Source: Fictibacillus sp. BK138
GTDB lineage: Bacteria > Bacillota > Bacilli > Bacillales > Fictibacillaceae
Length of the DNA stretch: 64,000 nucleotides
NCBI RefSeq assembly: GCF_004216955.1
Contig: NZ_SGXL01000003.1
Coordinates: 62,001-126,000, forward strand
Reading direction: 5' to 3'
The position numbers were made by a program, and so were the translations under genes. The notes under the pieces are model-generated. The model did no database searches, had not been told where the DNA came from, and worked only from the letters and a program-made list of their open reading frames with translations. The stretch's first letter is position 1. The number at the start of each line of letters is the position of its first letter. Positions 53,640 to 63,239 of the stretch are shown piece after piece.

Positions 53640-54240
53640 AGTTTTGGTGTCCTCTAAGGAAAATGCACCAAAATAAAAAGTCCCGTAAAAGCTTGTCGCT
53701 TCTAGGGACGAAAAAAAGTGGTCTGTTTTTTATGATGCATGTTTCGCTCACCTTTTGCACCAATGTGCTCGAAGTGTACCATGTGTGCGAAACTTGTGTG
53801 GTTATAAGCAGTTCTAAAATTTCCCGTCATATCAAGGGATCTTAGCAGTCTTAGTAAGACAATACTATACAGAGTACGCTCTGATTTTGTTTTTCGTGGT
53901 GCGTTTATTTCGTGCAAACTTCGCTCATTTTCGTCAGTTCTCGTCGAATTATTCGTTGAAAAATTGGATAGATTATCCTTAAACCCCATTGTTCACTGTA
54001 GTTCATAAGTGTACAAGTTCCGCTCAAACTCTTTTTACTGTGGCGCATTTGGTGCATTTCCTGGTTCGTTTTTATACGCAAGTTCCGCTCAATCTGTAAT
54101 ACGATGGTGCATAACTGGTGCATAATGCATTTTTGAGCGTAGTTTGTGTACCATTTCTATATGTTACGCATCAGATTGCACCAATGGTTATCATTAACTT
54201 TACCTGGTGCATTTTATTCTTAATTCGAGCGTAACTTGTA
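53640..54240. repeat. Origin repeat cluster I
   Basis: At least ten copies of TGGTGCA(TTT) in both orientations (for example 53661, 54051, 54105, 54115, 54205) alternate with a second motif, CAAGTTCCGCTCA and variants (53741, 53787 reverse, 53914, 54013, 54078, 54131 reverse, 54224 reverse). No supported gene; the overlapping open frames are by-products of the repeats. Confidence 0.8.
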
Positions 54241-54644
54241 TCTGAATAAAACCATAGATCAGTTCACATTATGGAAATCAATATGAGATTTGTCTGTTAA
54301 CTTTAGTTCTTCTCTAATTCTTTAAATTGTTTATCGAAGAATTTCATTAGTAATCCCCCTTTTAATCAATTCATTAACTAACACAATTTTTAAAGTCATT
54401 TTCACTATACTTTTTGTAAAACGAGGAGTGTTTCTTCTATTAAAAATTATTTTAACTTCCGTAAAATAATTCATTTCCATAAGAAGGTTTTAATTGTTGG
54501 TGGCTTTATATTCATTGCTACGATTTGTTTTGGTATTGGCTTATGGTCTTTCTCTTCCATTGTTAAACCTAGATAATGTTGTAATGGGTGTTCTTTGAAA
54601 ATAGTCCTTTGTCACATTATGCGTAATTAATAATTACCATGTTT
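54241..54644. other. AT-rich spacer between origin repeats and small gene
   Basis: No gene or clear repeat. A plus-strand stretch near 54.43-54.57 kb could encode a short hydrophobic peptide (VGGFIFIATICFGIGL-like) but has no start context I trust. Confidence 0.35.
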
Positions 54645-54809
54645 TCACAGATGATTTATGTTCAAATTGTTGTTGATATCTATATGCTTTTTTAAAGGTT
54701 TCCCGAGTTTAATCCTCTGCTTGTAGATAGTTTGCACAATTAAAGTTATATAGGTTAAAATCGATTGCCCATATTCATCAAACCATCCAGTTAATTCCCC
54801 TAGTTCCAA
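54645..54809 (-). CDS. Small hydrophobic peptide, possible toxin-like gene
   Basis: A TTG at 54809 has AAAGGGGG seven bases upstream and opens a 54-residue frame: ELGELTGWFDEYGQSILTYI, a hydrophobic centre (LTYITLIVQTIY), then a basic segment (KQRIKLGKPLKKHI). Upstream, GTTGGAA and TTCCAAC form a leader stem. A rightward terminator (55052-55087) lies on the other side. The layout recalls type I toxin loci, but the family is not recognised. Confidence 0.4.
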   Translation of the reverse strand: MELGELTGWFDEYGQSILTYITLIVQTIYKQRIKLGKPLKKHIDINNNLNINHL

Positions 54810-55051
54810 AACAGTTCCCCCTTTATAAATTAATCCATGTTGGAACAACCCCGCTAGTCCTTTAAGATTAAAGATGAAATTCTGAAATTCCAACACTTGA
54901 ATTTTATAAAATTTGATAGTTTATTAAAGAAGTTCTTTTATGTTTATTTACGTATTTCCTTTGGATACTGGTTTGTATGTGTATATTACGAGTTTTCCTT
55001 GAGGTGTGAAAATGAATATTCTGTAGTGAAAGTTTTTAGTCACCACAAGAT

Positions 55052-55087
55052 AAAAACCCTCTTGAGCCAATTGATCAGGAGGGTTTT
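55052..55087 (+). terminator. Rightward terminator in the origin region
   Basis: AAAAACCCTC (55052-55061) and GAGGGTTTT (55079-55087) form a stem with T-rich end. The transcript it ends is not identified and may be a small RNA. Confidence 0.7.
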
Positions 55088-55114
55088 AATTCACTATACA
55101 GTTAACAAGTCCTA

Positions 55115-55770
55115 AAAATGGTGCAGTTTTTATTCTTTGGTCGGAACCTGTATATATAATGGTGCATTTAATACAATTTTTTTTCATATCTGAATACTCA
55201 AATAGCCCATAATTTTACATTACTTCGATTATATATGTAGCAATATCATCCGAACTCTTTCTAATAACTTCAGAAATATTAAACCTAATGGTTTCGCATT
55301 ACTTTCTTAAAGTGTGTTTCCACCAAGTTAATCACAAACTTATAAAAGTTGAAAATAGATAACATTCAATCTCTCACACTAATGTTCAAATCATATTATT
55401 AATATATTCTAATTTTAATAATATCATAAATAGTAACATAAATTACGACATATGTATTATCATATGAATTGATATATAATGTGATTTAATTTTATTTACA
55501 TTGTAGATAATGTTTCACTTACATTCATGTATTCAAAACCTTATAAGAATCAAGGGATATTGGATACATAAGTAATATAGACAATGCTTTTAAAACGTAC
55601 CAGTTGTATTTCTTTTTTAAGACCGTTAAATGGTGCATTTCTTGTACACAAGTTCCGCTCAACTATATTGATATTGGTGCACTTTTTATAATAAAAGCAA
55701 CACTTTGGTGCATTTTTAGTCTATTTTCTGTCCAATGCTTGCTATAATGAATCTAGTGGTGCATTTCATC
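55115..55770. repeat. Origin repeat cluster II upstream of rep
   Basis: Six TGGTGCA copies in one orientation (55120, 55158, 55631, 55675, 55705, 55757) plus one CAAGTTCCGCTCA (55649), continuing the pattern of cluster I up to the rep ribosome site. The middle (55.2-55.55 kb) is AT-rich without genes. Confidence 0.75.
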
Positions 55771-55816
55771 ATTTATTTAAAGCTTAATTAATTGATTCAT
55801 AGAAAGGGTGCTTCCT

Positions 55817-57625
55817 ATGAAATATGAAGACATACCAGATCGATTGATACTTAACTATAAACTTTTAAAAATCGTGATCTTTGAAGAGACCAGGTTCCTT
55901 TTTGAAGACCGGCCACATGTGCTCGAAAATTGGCAGCATGATGCTTATCAGATGACAGAGAATGAAACGAAGCAACAGTCCCCTTGCGAGAAGATGTGTC
56001 CAAGTTTTCGTGCTCTATTTTACCTCTTTACGCAAACACTCTACTTTGGTGAGCATATCACGAAGCAGATGATACGGGATGCTGTTGAACGTTATAAAGA
56101 TACTATTAAACTACTACTCGCCGGCCACTTCATTCAAGAGTTTCCGAACATCGAGATCAAACGAAGTGTGAACGAAGAGAAGATTGAAGAAGCGCTTGAC
56201 CGGGATTATATCTATTCGAGCATGGACATGGACTTCCACCTTATGCGTGATATCGTGACCAAAAAGAAGGAATACAAAGAAGGCGACACGGGCTTTCTTG
56301 CGACAGAAATTGTCGATAACAAAGGACAGGTCAGAGGGATGGCTGAATTACGGCCGAACGATACAGGAGTATCACAGCTTACAGCTGACCAACAAGAGAT
56401 ATGGCTTGAACTTATCGAATCTACACTCAACTCGTTAGATGAGATGACAGCCGACCTTTTTGACTTGATCACATACCTATGGATGGTAACACCTAAAGAT
56501 AGCGATGGATACATAGAATTTCACAGCAATGATGCCTTGCGTTTACGTAACCTTCGAAAGCGGACAGCAAACGGACGTGAACTCGACTACCGTGAAGAAG
56601 ACCGTTTTAACATCATGAAACGAGTAGCAGCTCTCTCCTCAATCTGGGTATCTCTCGGTGAACAGAAAATCAAAGTCATCAATGCTGATGAGATGCAAGA
56701 TAACGAGCTTTATAAGTTTAAAGATTTTCAGCGTATGTTTGAAATAGGTAAGATTCGGGTCGCTTATGACAAGAAGACAGGTGAAGCAAAAGGGATTTAT
56801 GCCGTACAAGTAAAACCAACGTCTATCTTGACACCATATCTCGAAGGTCCTAACCGATCGATAGGTCTTCTAGATTTAAAAATCTTCCAATACAGTCATT
56901 ACACGCAACGAGAACAAAAACGACTGGCCCGCTATTTAAATTTGCAATGGAAGATTAGAACGATGAGACGATCGTTGAACCAACCGTTTAAAGTATCAAC
57001 GATTTTAAAAGTCCTTGATATCTCTTCACGTTATAACGGAGTACAGATACGGGATAAGTTTGAACATGTCCTTGACGAACTGCAGAAAGATGATGTTATC
57101 AAAACATGGCATTATACAGAAGAAATCGATGAAGAGATGGTAGGTCGGAAAGGTTGGTTTAAGAATTATTGGTCTAAGATCAATGTGATCATCCTTCCGC
57201 ATGATACCCTAGTAAAAGAGAACCAGAAGAACCTGATATCATCTGACCACAGTGTTGATGAAAAGATCATTGCTCGAATGCAGCAGCTCACTCAAGAGAA
57301 TCTGATAGTTTCGAATCAAGACCAAGGACAAACTTGGGAGTTTGTTGAGGAAGCTGCTCCAGCAGTTGATTCAAGCGATATCCTACAGGCAGATGAACCG
57401 GAACAACAGACTTTTGATTTTAATTCTGAGATAAAACTTACACCGGATGCCATGAAACTGATGATTGAGTCGTTAGGCAAAAGTATACGTCAATCTGCAA
57501 GTGAAATCGGCATCGCACACACTACCCTCTCCCGTTACATTCGAGGAGAGAACAAAAGACAAAACAAAAACAACGATGAGAAGATGTTGAACTGGTTGAA
57601 AGAGAAAACGAAACGAGAACACTAG
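55817..57625 (+). CDS. Plasmid replication initiator (Rep)
   Basis: 602 residues, one of the largest replicon genes. I do not recognise a named Rep family, but it follows iteron-like repeats directly, diverges from a plasmid primase, and its C-terminus carries an HTH (LGKSIRQSASEIGIAHTTLS then RYIRGENK). A second winged-helix-like part lies at ~360-440 (NLQWKIRTMRRSLNQPFKVS). ATG at 55817 has AAAGGGTG six bases upstream. Initiator is the best reading by position. Confidence 0.7.
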   Translation: MKYEDIPDRLILNYKLLKIVIFEETRFLFEDRPHVLENWQHDAYQMTENETKQQSPCEKMCPSFRALFYLFTQTLYFGEHITKQMIRDAVERYKDTIKLLLAGHFIQEFPNIEIKRSVNEEKIEEALDRDYIYSSMDMDFHLMRDIVTKKKEYKEGDTGFLATEIVDNKGQVRGMAELRPNDTGVSQLTADQQEIWLELIESTLNSLDEMTADLFDLITYLWMVTPKDSDGYIEFHSNDALRLRNLRKRTANGRELDYREEDRFNIMKRVAALSSIWVSLGEQKIKVINADEMQDNELYKFKDFQRMFEIGKIRVAYDKKTGEAKGIYAVQVKPTSILTPYLEGPNRSIGLLDLKIFQYSHYTQREQKRLARYLNLQWKIRTMRRSLNQPFKVSTILKVLDISSRYNGVQIRDKFEHVLDELQKDDVIKTWHYTEEIDEEMVGRKGWFKNYWSKINVIILPHDTLVKENQKNLISSDHSVDEKIIARMQQLTQENLIVSNQDQGQTWEFVEEAAPAVDSSDILQADEPEQQTFDFNSEIKLTPDAMKLMIESLGKSIRQSASEIGIAHTTLSRYIRGENKRQNKNNDEKMLNWLKEKTKREH

Positions 57626-57646
57626 CATAGGCAAGTGTTCTTTTTC
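57617..57646 (+). terminator. Terminator of rep
   Basis: GAACACT (57617-57623) pairs with AGTGTTC (57634-57640), followed by five T; it overlaps the stop codon. Confidence 0.85.
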
Positions 57647-58668
57647 ATAATAATAACAACATATTTTAACATTAACATATGCATAATAATATATGTATAC
57701 ATATAAGTTATTTTTAATTATATAATTATCAATAAAAATATTATTATTTTATACATATCATTAATGTCAAAAACAAAATTGAAATAATAACATTAACAAT
57801 GATGTTTTTGATGAATTTGCTGACTGCATGATTTTGTCCAGTAATTTAAATTGATTAATTAACTGCTTTAGTGGGAAAAAACTCGAAACAAAAATAAATT
57901 TAATTGATAAGTTTAGATTATCCCCAAAGAGTAGATTGATGATAAAGTCTGCAATTATTGGATAATCGAACACAATATATATATTATTGTTGAAATATAT
58001 ATCATTGTATATAAAGATGATGTTGATAATTATATTCTTATAATTATAACTTATATTAATGATGTTATTATTGATATTGTAAATGCTGATGATATCTATA
58101 TGTTTACTACTGTTAGTATAATTATTAATGATACAGTAGATACCAATGTTATTATCAACAGCAATGTTTAGGTTATTTTCTTAAATTATGCTTATGTAAA
58201 TAAATCATTCTGATACACATTTCATTTCTTAAGATACCAAGTTTTAGTTCGCATGGTTAAAAATCAACTAGTTATAAACCGTTAAGTATAAAGTTTTGAT
58301 TATCGCCAGGTTACTGTAATTTGTTTTGAACATAATCCTAACTAACAATTGATCAACTTATGTAAATATAACTGAATAGGTAAAGCGGGTTATCTGTAAA
58401 ATAATTCATTTTGAAGAAAAAGGTATAAAATAAAAATATATGTCAACAATGAAATATACAACGACAATATTATTGTTTGTATTATTATCAAGTATGTTAT
58501 AATTTAAACTGAAATATATAATAATTATGCTAATATTGGTGAATATATCGACAACTTAATATGATATGTTTTATTATACTGTTGGTTATTGTCGACAAAT
58601 ATGGTGACAACAATTGCTTTATCAATGTTAAAATGAAACTATCAATTAGTATAAAATGGGGTGTTAAA
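57647..58668. other. Very AT-rich 1-kb region upstream of parA, candidate centromere
   Basis: No gene. The DNA is built of A, T and repeated ATGATG/ATTATTG units. Toward parA the motif T(G)TCRACAA recurs: TGTCAACAA (58441), ACGACAATA (58461), CGACAACTT (58549), TTGTCGACAA (58589-58598, palindromic) and GTGACAACAATTG (58604-58616). These are plausible binding sites for the ribbon-helix-helix partner encoded after parA. Confidence 0.55.
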
Positions 58669-59463
58669 ATGACTGCAAAAATTGTGACCTTTGGAATAAG
58701 TAAAGGTGGTTGTTCTAAATCGGTAAGTAGTGGTGTGACTTCATACTTATTGAGTAAAGAAGAGCGCGTCTTAGCAATTGATATGGATGGACAGGGTAAC
58801 CTTACGAGCTTTTTGACCAATGAATATGATATTTGTAACGTATTTGAGGAAAAGACGATACTTGAAGCGATTCAAGATAAAGACGTTAGAAAGTACATCA
58901 TAAAGATCAGTGAGAATCTAGATCTCGTTCCTTCGAATGATTTTCTAGCTACTCTACCTCGCATGATGTACAGACAAGGTATTAAATTTGATGCCCTACA
59001 AGTAGCATTAGAACCTGTTATGGAAGATTATGATTGGATAATTATAGATACACCACCAGCTTTATCTGAACATACAGTAATGCCACTTAGTACATACTCA
59101 AAAGCAGGAAGTTTTGCTGTAGTTATGTTCGATGGATCGATGTTCGCTTATTATGCCATTCCAAAGTTCCTAGAGATCATTGAAGCTTCAAAGGAACGGT
59201 ATAATCCAAGTTTAAAAACGGCGGGTATCCTTTTTTCATTAATTGATTCACGTGCAAAAGAGAATGAAGTAATGGAAGAGTCTATTGAAGAAGAATATCC
59301 AGGGTTAAGATTTCAAACGATTATTAAACGAAAAGCTGCAACAAGACGTTTAGCTATCTCTGGATTCGAAGAGAATCCAGAACTAACAAATGCATTAGAA
59401 TATTATATACCATTCGTAGAGGAGCTGAAGAAACGTGCCAAGCAAGAACAGCCTCAAGGATAA
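58669..59463 (+). CDS. parA: ParA-type partition ATPase
   Basis: 264 residues. The deviant Walker A reads ISKGGCSKSVSSG, with the signature lysine present but serine where glycine is usual before the second lysine; Walker A' is LAIDMDGQGNLTSF and Walker B DWIIIDTPPAL. Such ATPases move plasmid copies along the nucleoid together with a centromere-binding protein. ATG at 58669 follows TGGGGTG; the longer frame to 58561 is rejected. It overlaps the next gene by 29 bases. Confidence 0.93.
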   Translation: MTAKIVTFGISKGGCSKSVSSGVTSYLLSKEERVLAIDMDGQGNLTSFLTNEYDICNVFEEKTILEAIQDKDVRKYIIKISENLDLVPSNDFLATLPRMMYRQGIKFDALQVALEPVMEDYDWIIIDTPPALSEHTVMPLSTYSKAGSFAVVMFDGSMFAYYAIPKFLEIIEASKERYNPSLKTAGILFSLIDSRAKENEVMEESIEEEYPGLRFQTIIKRKAATRRLAISGFEENPELTNALEYYIPFVEELKKRAKQEQPQG

Positions 59464-59863
59464 GATCAAAAAACCTAATGCTACGCAGACCTTTTTTAAT
59501 TCTTACGAAGAAAAATTAGAAGAAACAGAAAAAAAACAAAATGATGACATCGTTGAAGAATTTAAAGATAAAAATGTAGTTATAGATGAAAACGAAACAT
59601 ATGACAATGATACCAACGTTGTTAATGATGTTGTTGTGAATAATGAAGATGAAGATGATGACTACCTCAGAATGCTTGCTTCTGGAAACAAAGTTAAAAA
59701 AGTTAAAAAGAAAAAGGTCTTCACCTCATTCTACATGGATCCTGATCTAGCAGTGGAAGTAGATAACATTGCTTCCCGAGGTGAAAAAGGCGATAAATCA
59801 AAACTTATTAATAAAGCAATAAGAAATTTACTAGAACAATATGGTGTGATTGAAAGAAAATAA
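59435..59863 (+). CDS. Ribbon-helix-helix centromere-binding partner of ParA
   Basis: 142 residues from a GTG at 59435 with GAGGAG upstream. The N-terminal ~85 residues are acidic and low-complexity (Asn/Asp/Val/Glu-rich), then KKVKKKKVFTSFYMDPDLAV and KGDKSKLINKAIRNLLEQYG form a ribbon-helix-helix DNA-binding fold. The disordered start would stimulate ParA. It ends in a strong terminator, closing a two-gene partition operon. Confidence 0.82.
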   Translation: MPSKNSLKDKIKKPNATQTFFNSYEEKLEETEKKQNDDIVEEFKDKNVVIDENETYDNDTNVVNDVVVNNEDEDDDYLRMLASGNKVKKVKKKKVFTSFYMDPDLAVEVDNIASRGEKGDKSKLINKAIRNLLEQYGVIERK

Positions 59864-59866
59864 AGT

Positions 59867-59896
59867 GAAAAGCCGCTAGGAATCTAGCGGCTTTTT
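59867..59896 (+). terminator. Terminator of the partition operon
   Basis: AAAAGCCGCTAG (59867-59878) pairs with CTAGCGGCTTTT (59883-59894) around GAAT. Confidence 0.92.
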
Positions 59897-60073
59897 ATAT
59901 TTAAATAAACTCGAGCAACACAAAATTTCTAAATGTCTTAACCTTTGTGTAATATCATATTAATTAGCAATATATACAAAAAATAATACGTCAAAACAAT
60001 GTCGCAAATAATAATATAATATATTTTATAATATACATATAAACATATGTCATTAATAAATTATATTAATATG

Positions 60074-61219
60074 TTAAGATATAATTTCTTCATTGGGTTT
60101 TTTATCCATCCTGGTGTGTCCAGTCTTAGGCTTCAACCCAAACAACCAACGTAAAGTGTTAAACCGTTTTATTACATATTCATAGAAAAACCACGACAAG
60201 AAAAGAGAAAGAATCATGATCAAGGAAAATTGGACAGCTGTACTAAGTTTTAATTGCAGAATAAAATATGCGATTATCACCAAGATACTCTGATGCAAGA
60301 TATAAATAGGGAAAGCCGCTTCATTTAAATAGGGTAGCACCTTGTGTTTAACATTCAAATATTTGTGACCGAGTCCCAAGATTGCGATAAGTGTCAGCCA
60401 GACGTTTAAAGTTCTTAATATTGTCAATAGCAGTTCCGTCCAAGAGGAATGATCTCCATTGTGATACAACAGAGTAATCCATATAGGGACCAAAACCATT
60501 AACAGAATGATTACTTTCAAATAAATTTTATTGAACATTTCTTGATACGTAAACTTACTTGTTGTCAAAAAACCCAATAATAAGAACACTAAATAATAGA
60601 ACGGATTTTGTCCTCCTGGAGCTGGAAGAACTTGTACAATGACTAGTATGATAAAGAACATAAGAAAGATTGCTGGCCTACTGAATACTTTATGAAATCT
60701 GTTCATCTTTTGAATATTCTTTTTATAGAACCTAAACAACGGTGAGGCAAGCATAGAAAGTACAAAGAGATAGAGTATGAACCAGAGATGAGCGGGAGTA
60801 AACGTACCAAAATAACCCGAAAGATCACTAAAGTTTAAAAAGTAAGATTGCAAAAAAGAAAGATAGTTGAGCGACTGATCCTCTCTACTCATTAACGCGA
60901 AGTATCCCTGAGGTGGTACGATCACGAACAATCCAAAAATAAAAGGGATAAGAAGTCGCTTTGTTCTGTCATTTATGTATTCTCTTATCGATCTTTTATT
61001 TAGCGCATACCAACTTGCTGATCCTGCTAGCCAAAACAATAGCGGCATGAACCAATAACTCGTAACTGCTATAAAAATACTCAAGCCAGAACTTAATTCC
61101 TCGCTTTTCACATAGAACGGATCCCATATATCGAAGACCCTTGCTGAATGAAACGGAAACAATAACAATATACCTAAATTTCTTAACCAATCAATATCAT
61201 ACCTTCTGTTTAACTCCAT
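60074..61219 (-). CDS. Acyltransferase 3 family membrane protein
   Basis: 381 residues with about ten membrane segments. The N-terminus YDIDWLRNLGILLLFPFHSA carries the conserved histidine of family 3 acyltransferases, and RTKRLLIPF follows as in this family. Members transfer acetyl or succinyl groups to sugars or glucans at the membrane (OafA/OpgC type). Substrate unknown. ATG with AGAGAGG seven bases upstream. Single gene. Confidence 0.88.
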   Translation of the reverse strand: MELNRRYDIDWLRNLGILLLFPFHSARVFDIWDPFYVKSEELSSGLSIFIAVTSYWFMPLLFWLAGSASWYALNKRSIREYINDRTKRLLIPFIFGLFVIVPPQGYFALMSREDQSLNYLSFLQSYFLNFSDLSGYFGTFTPAHLWFILYLFVLSMLASPLFRFYKKNIQKMNRFHKVFSRPAIFLMFFIILVIVQVLPAPGGQNPFYYLVFLLLGFLTTSKFTYQEMFNKIYLKVIILLMVLVPIWITLLYHNGDHSSWTELLLTILRTLNVWLTLIAILGLGHKYLNVKHKVLPYLNEAAFPIYILHQSILVIIAYFILQLKLSTAVQFSLIMILSLFLSWFFYEYVIKRFNTLRWLFGLKPKTGHTRMDKKPNEEIIS

Positions 61220-61384
61220 TTTGAAACCTCTCTCTTTTAATAATATCTACAGCGTTAATGTTAATGTTGACATATACTTTGCTGTATATTTTTTAATCAA
61301 TGATGTCATATTCATTGTGAGTTTAATTGAAGACAAAAAATACCTTAACTTTATAATATACAAAGAATGGAAATATTGCTATCA

Positions 61385-61408
61385 TAATATAAACTGAACA
61401 GTCATTTT
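61385..61408 (+). promoter_or_regulatory. Operator-like 18-mer upstream of the M3 peptidase
   Basis: TAATAT (61385-61390) is followed directly by AAACTGAACAGTCATTTT (61391-61408), 28 bp before the ATG. The -35 box is weak. Confidence 0.55.
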
Positions 61409-61436
61409 TAACAAGAGATTAGAGGAGGAAATAAAG

Positions 61437-63152
61437 ATGAAGTTTAAAGACTATTTGTATGAGAGACCTGACATCAACAGTACTAGGAACGTTTTCAAGA
61501 GTTTTATTAAACAATTTAAAACATCAGACACTTGTGACAATCAAAAAGAATTGATTCGAGAAATAAATAAGTTGAGGAACCACATCGACTCAATGTTTAG
61601 CCTTGTGGAAATCAGACATACAATTAACACTGAAGACACTTTCTATCGTAAAGAAAGAGAGTATTTAGATGAGTTCGATCCCCTCTATAAAGAAATGGTA
61701 TCCGATTTTTATCGAGCGCTGGTTGAATCAAAGTTTAGGGAATCATTGGAACAAGAGTTTGGAAAACAGCTCTTTGCACTTGCTGAGAATCAGCTTAAGA
61801 CAATTTCGCACCTTGTGATAGAAGACCTACAAAGAGAAAACAAACTGAACTCGGATTACATCAAGCTTACAGCCTCAGCAAAGATCAACTTTGAGGGTAG
61901 AACAAAAACTTTATCTCAACTCTATCCTCTTACGATGTCTCCGGACAGATCTCTTCGGAAGAAATCATCAGAAGCGCGTTTTGGTTTTTTTCAAGAGAAC
62001 AAAAACAAATTAGATCTACTCTTCGACGAACTGGTTAAGGTCAGAACAACGATTGCACAAAAACTTGGATTTGAAAACTTCGTTAAACTCGGTTATGCAC
62101 GTTTAGGACGTACAGACTATAAGAAGGAAGATGTAGCAGCTTTCAGAAAACAGATTAAAGAACATGTAGTGCCGCTTGTTGTCCGTTTAAAAGAAAGACA
62201 ACGTAAGCGTATCGGGGTAGAGGAACTGTACTACTATGATGAAGACTTTTTCTTTACACAAGGTAACCCTACACCAAAGGGCAATCCAGACTGGGTTATT
62301 GAACAAGGTGAACGAATGTATCAGGAACTTTCAAATGAAACAGACGAGTTTTTCCGATTCATGGTCAATCACGATTTGATGGACCTCCTATCGACCGAAG
62401 GTAAAGCACCGGGAGGATACTGTACATATATACCCGAGTACAAATCACCCTTCATCTATGCAAATTTCAACGGGACAGCAGGAGATATCGATGTCCTCAC
62501 ACATGAGGCAGGGCACGCGCTCCAAGTCTACAGTAGCCGTGATCTAGAAATCCCAGAATACTATTGGCCGACATACGAGGCGAGCGAGATCCATTCAATG
62601 AGTATGGAATTCTTCACTTGGCCATGGATGGAAAATTTCTTTGGAGAAGATACAGATAGGTATAAGTTTAGCCACTTGAGTCGTGGAGTAATATTCCTTC
62701 CATATTGTGCAGCAGTTGACGAGTTCCAACATTATGTCTATGAGAACCCTACAGCGAGCTCAGAGGAGAGGAACCAATTTTGGCTAACATTAGAAGAAGA
62801 ATACCTTCCACACTTAAATCATGAAGATAACAGTTATCTCAAGGACGGTGGATATTGGCAGAAACAACTCCATATCTTTACTGATCCGTTTTACTATATC
62901 GATTATGGGTTTGCACAAATGTGCGCTTTTCAGTTCTGGAAGAGAATGAGAACGTATAAGGATTTGGCTTGGAAAGATTATATTTATCTTTGTAGCTTAG
63001 GTGGAAGTAGACCCTTTACCGAACTCGTAGAAGAAGCAAACTTAGTGAGTCCTTTTAATGAGGGTTGTGTACTTTCGGTAATTAAAGAAATAGAAAATTG
63101 GCTGGATTGTGTGAAGGAAAGTGAACTAGAATCTTCGGAGTTCAAGGCTTAA
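61437..63152 (+). CDS. M3-family oligoendopeptidase (PepF-like)
   Basis: 571 residues. The zinc-binding motif is LTHEAGHALQVY with HEAGH at 356-360 and the third ligand glutamate in EASEIHSMSMEFF (~385). The GGYCTYIPEYKSPFIYANFN block upstream is typical of M3 oligopeptidases. It degrades short peptides in the cytoplasm. ATG with GAGGAGG upstream. Single-gene unit with terminator; its promoter region carries the recurrent operator-like site. Confidence 0.93.
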   Translation: MKFKDYLYERPDINSTRNVFKSFIKQFKTSDTCDNQKELIREINKLRNHIDSMFSLVEIRHTINTEDTFYRKEREYLDEFDPLYKEMVSDFYRALVESKFRESLEQEFGKQLFALAENQLKTISHLVIEDLQRENKLNSDYIKLTASAKINFEGRTKTLSQLYPLTMSPDRSLRKKSSEARFGFFQENKNKLDLLFDELVKVRTTIAQKLGFENFVKLGYARLGRTDYKKEDVAAFRKQIKEHVVPLVVRLKERQRKRIGVEELYYYDEDFFFTQGNPTPKGNPDWVIEQGERMYQELSNETDEFFRFMVNHDLMDLLSTEGKAPGGYCTYIPEYKSPFIYANFNGTAGDIDVLTHEAGHALQVYSSRDLEIPEYYWPTYEASEIHSMSMEFFTWPWMENFFGEDTDRYKFSHLSRGVIFLPYCAAVDEFQHYVYENPTASSEERNQFWLTLEEEYLPHLNHEDNSYLKDGGYWQKQLHIFTDPFYYIDYGFAQMCAFQFWKRMRTYKDLAWKDYIYLCSLGGSRPFTELVEEANLVSPFNEGCVLSVIKEIENWLDCVKESELESSEFKA

Positions 63153-63177
63153 TCGTTATCAAATTAAACAATCACAA

Positions 63178-63208
63178 AAAACTCCCTCTCATACGAGTGG
63201 GAGTTTTT
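63178..63208 (+). terminator. Terminator between the M3 peptidase and the convergent gene
   Basis: ACTCCC-CTC and GAG-GGGAGT arms with a T run; A-rich on the left, so possibly bidirectional. Confidence 0.75.
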
Positions 63209-63239
63209 GCTGATTCTAAAACGGTATTCTAGGGTAACC

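Noticed and set aside
53702-54123. Two minus-strand frames in origin repeats
   Set aside because: Their peptides are translations of the repeated TGGTGCA and CAAGTTCCGCTCA motifs; no start signals.
54897-55115. 72-codon plus-strand frame
   Set aside because: It ends inside a terminator, lacks a ribosome site and has non-coding composition.
53640-55770. CRISPR array
   Set aside because: Repeats are short, irregularly spaced and in both orientations, without uniform spacers or cas genes; they fit iterons.
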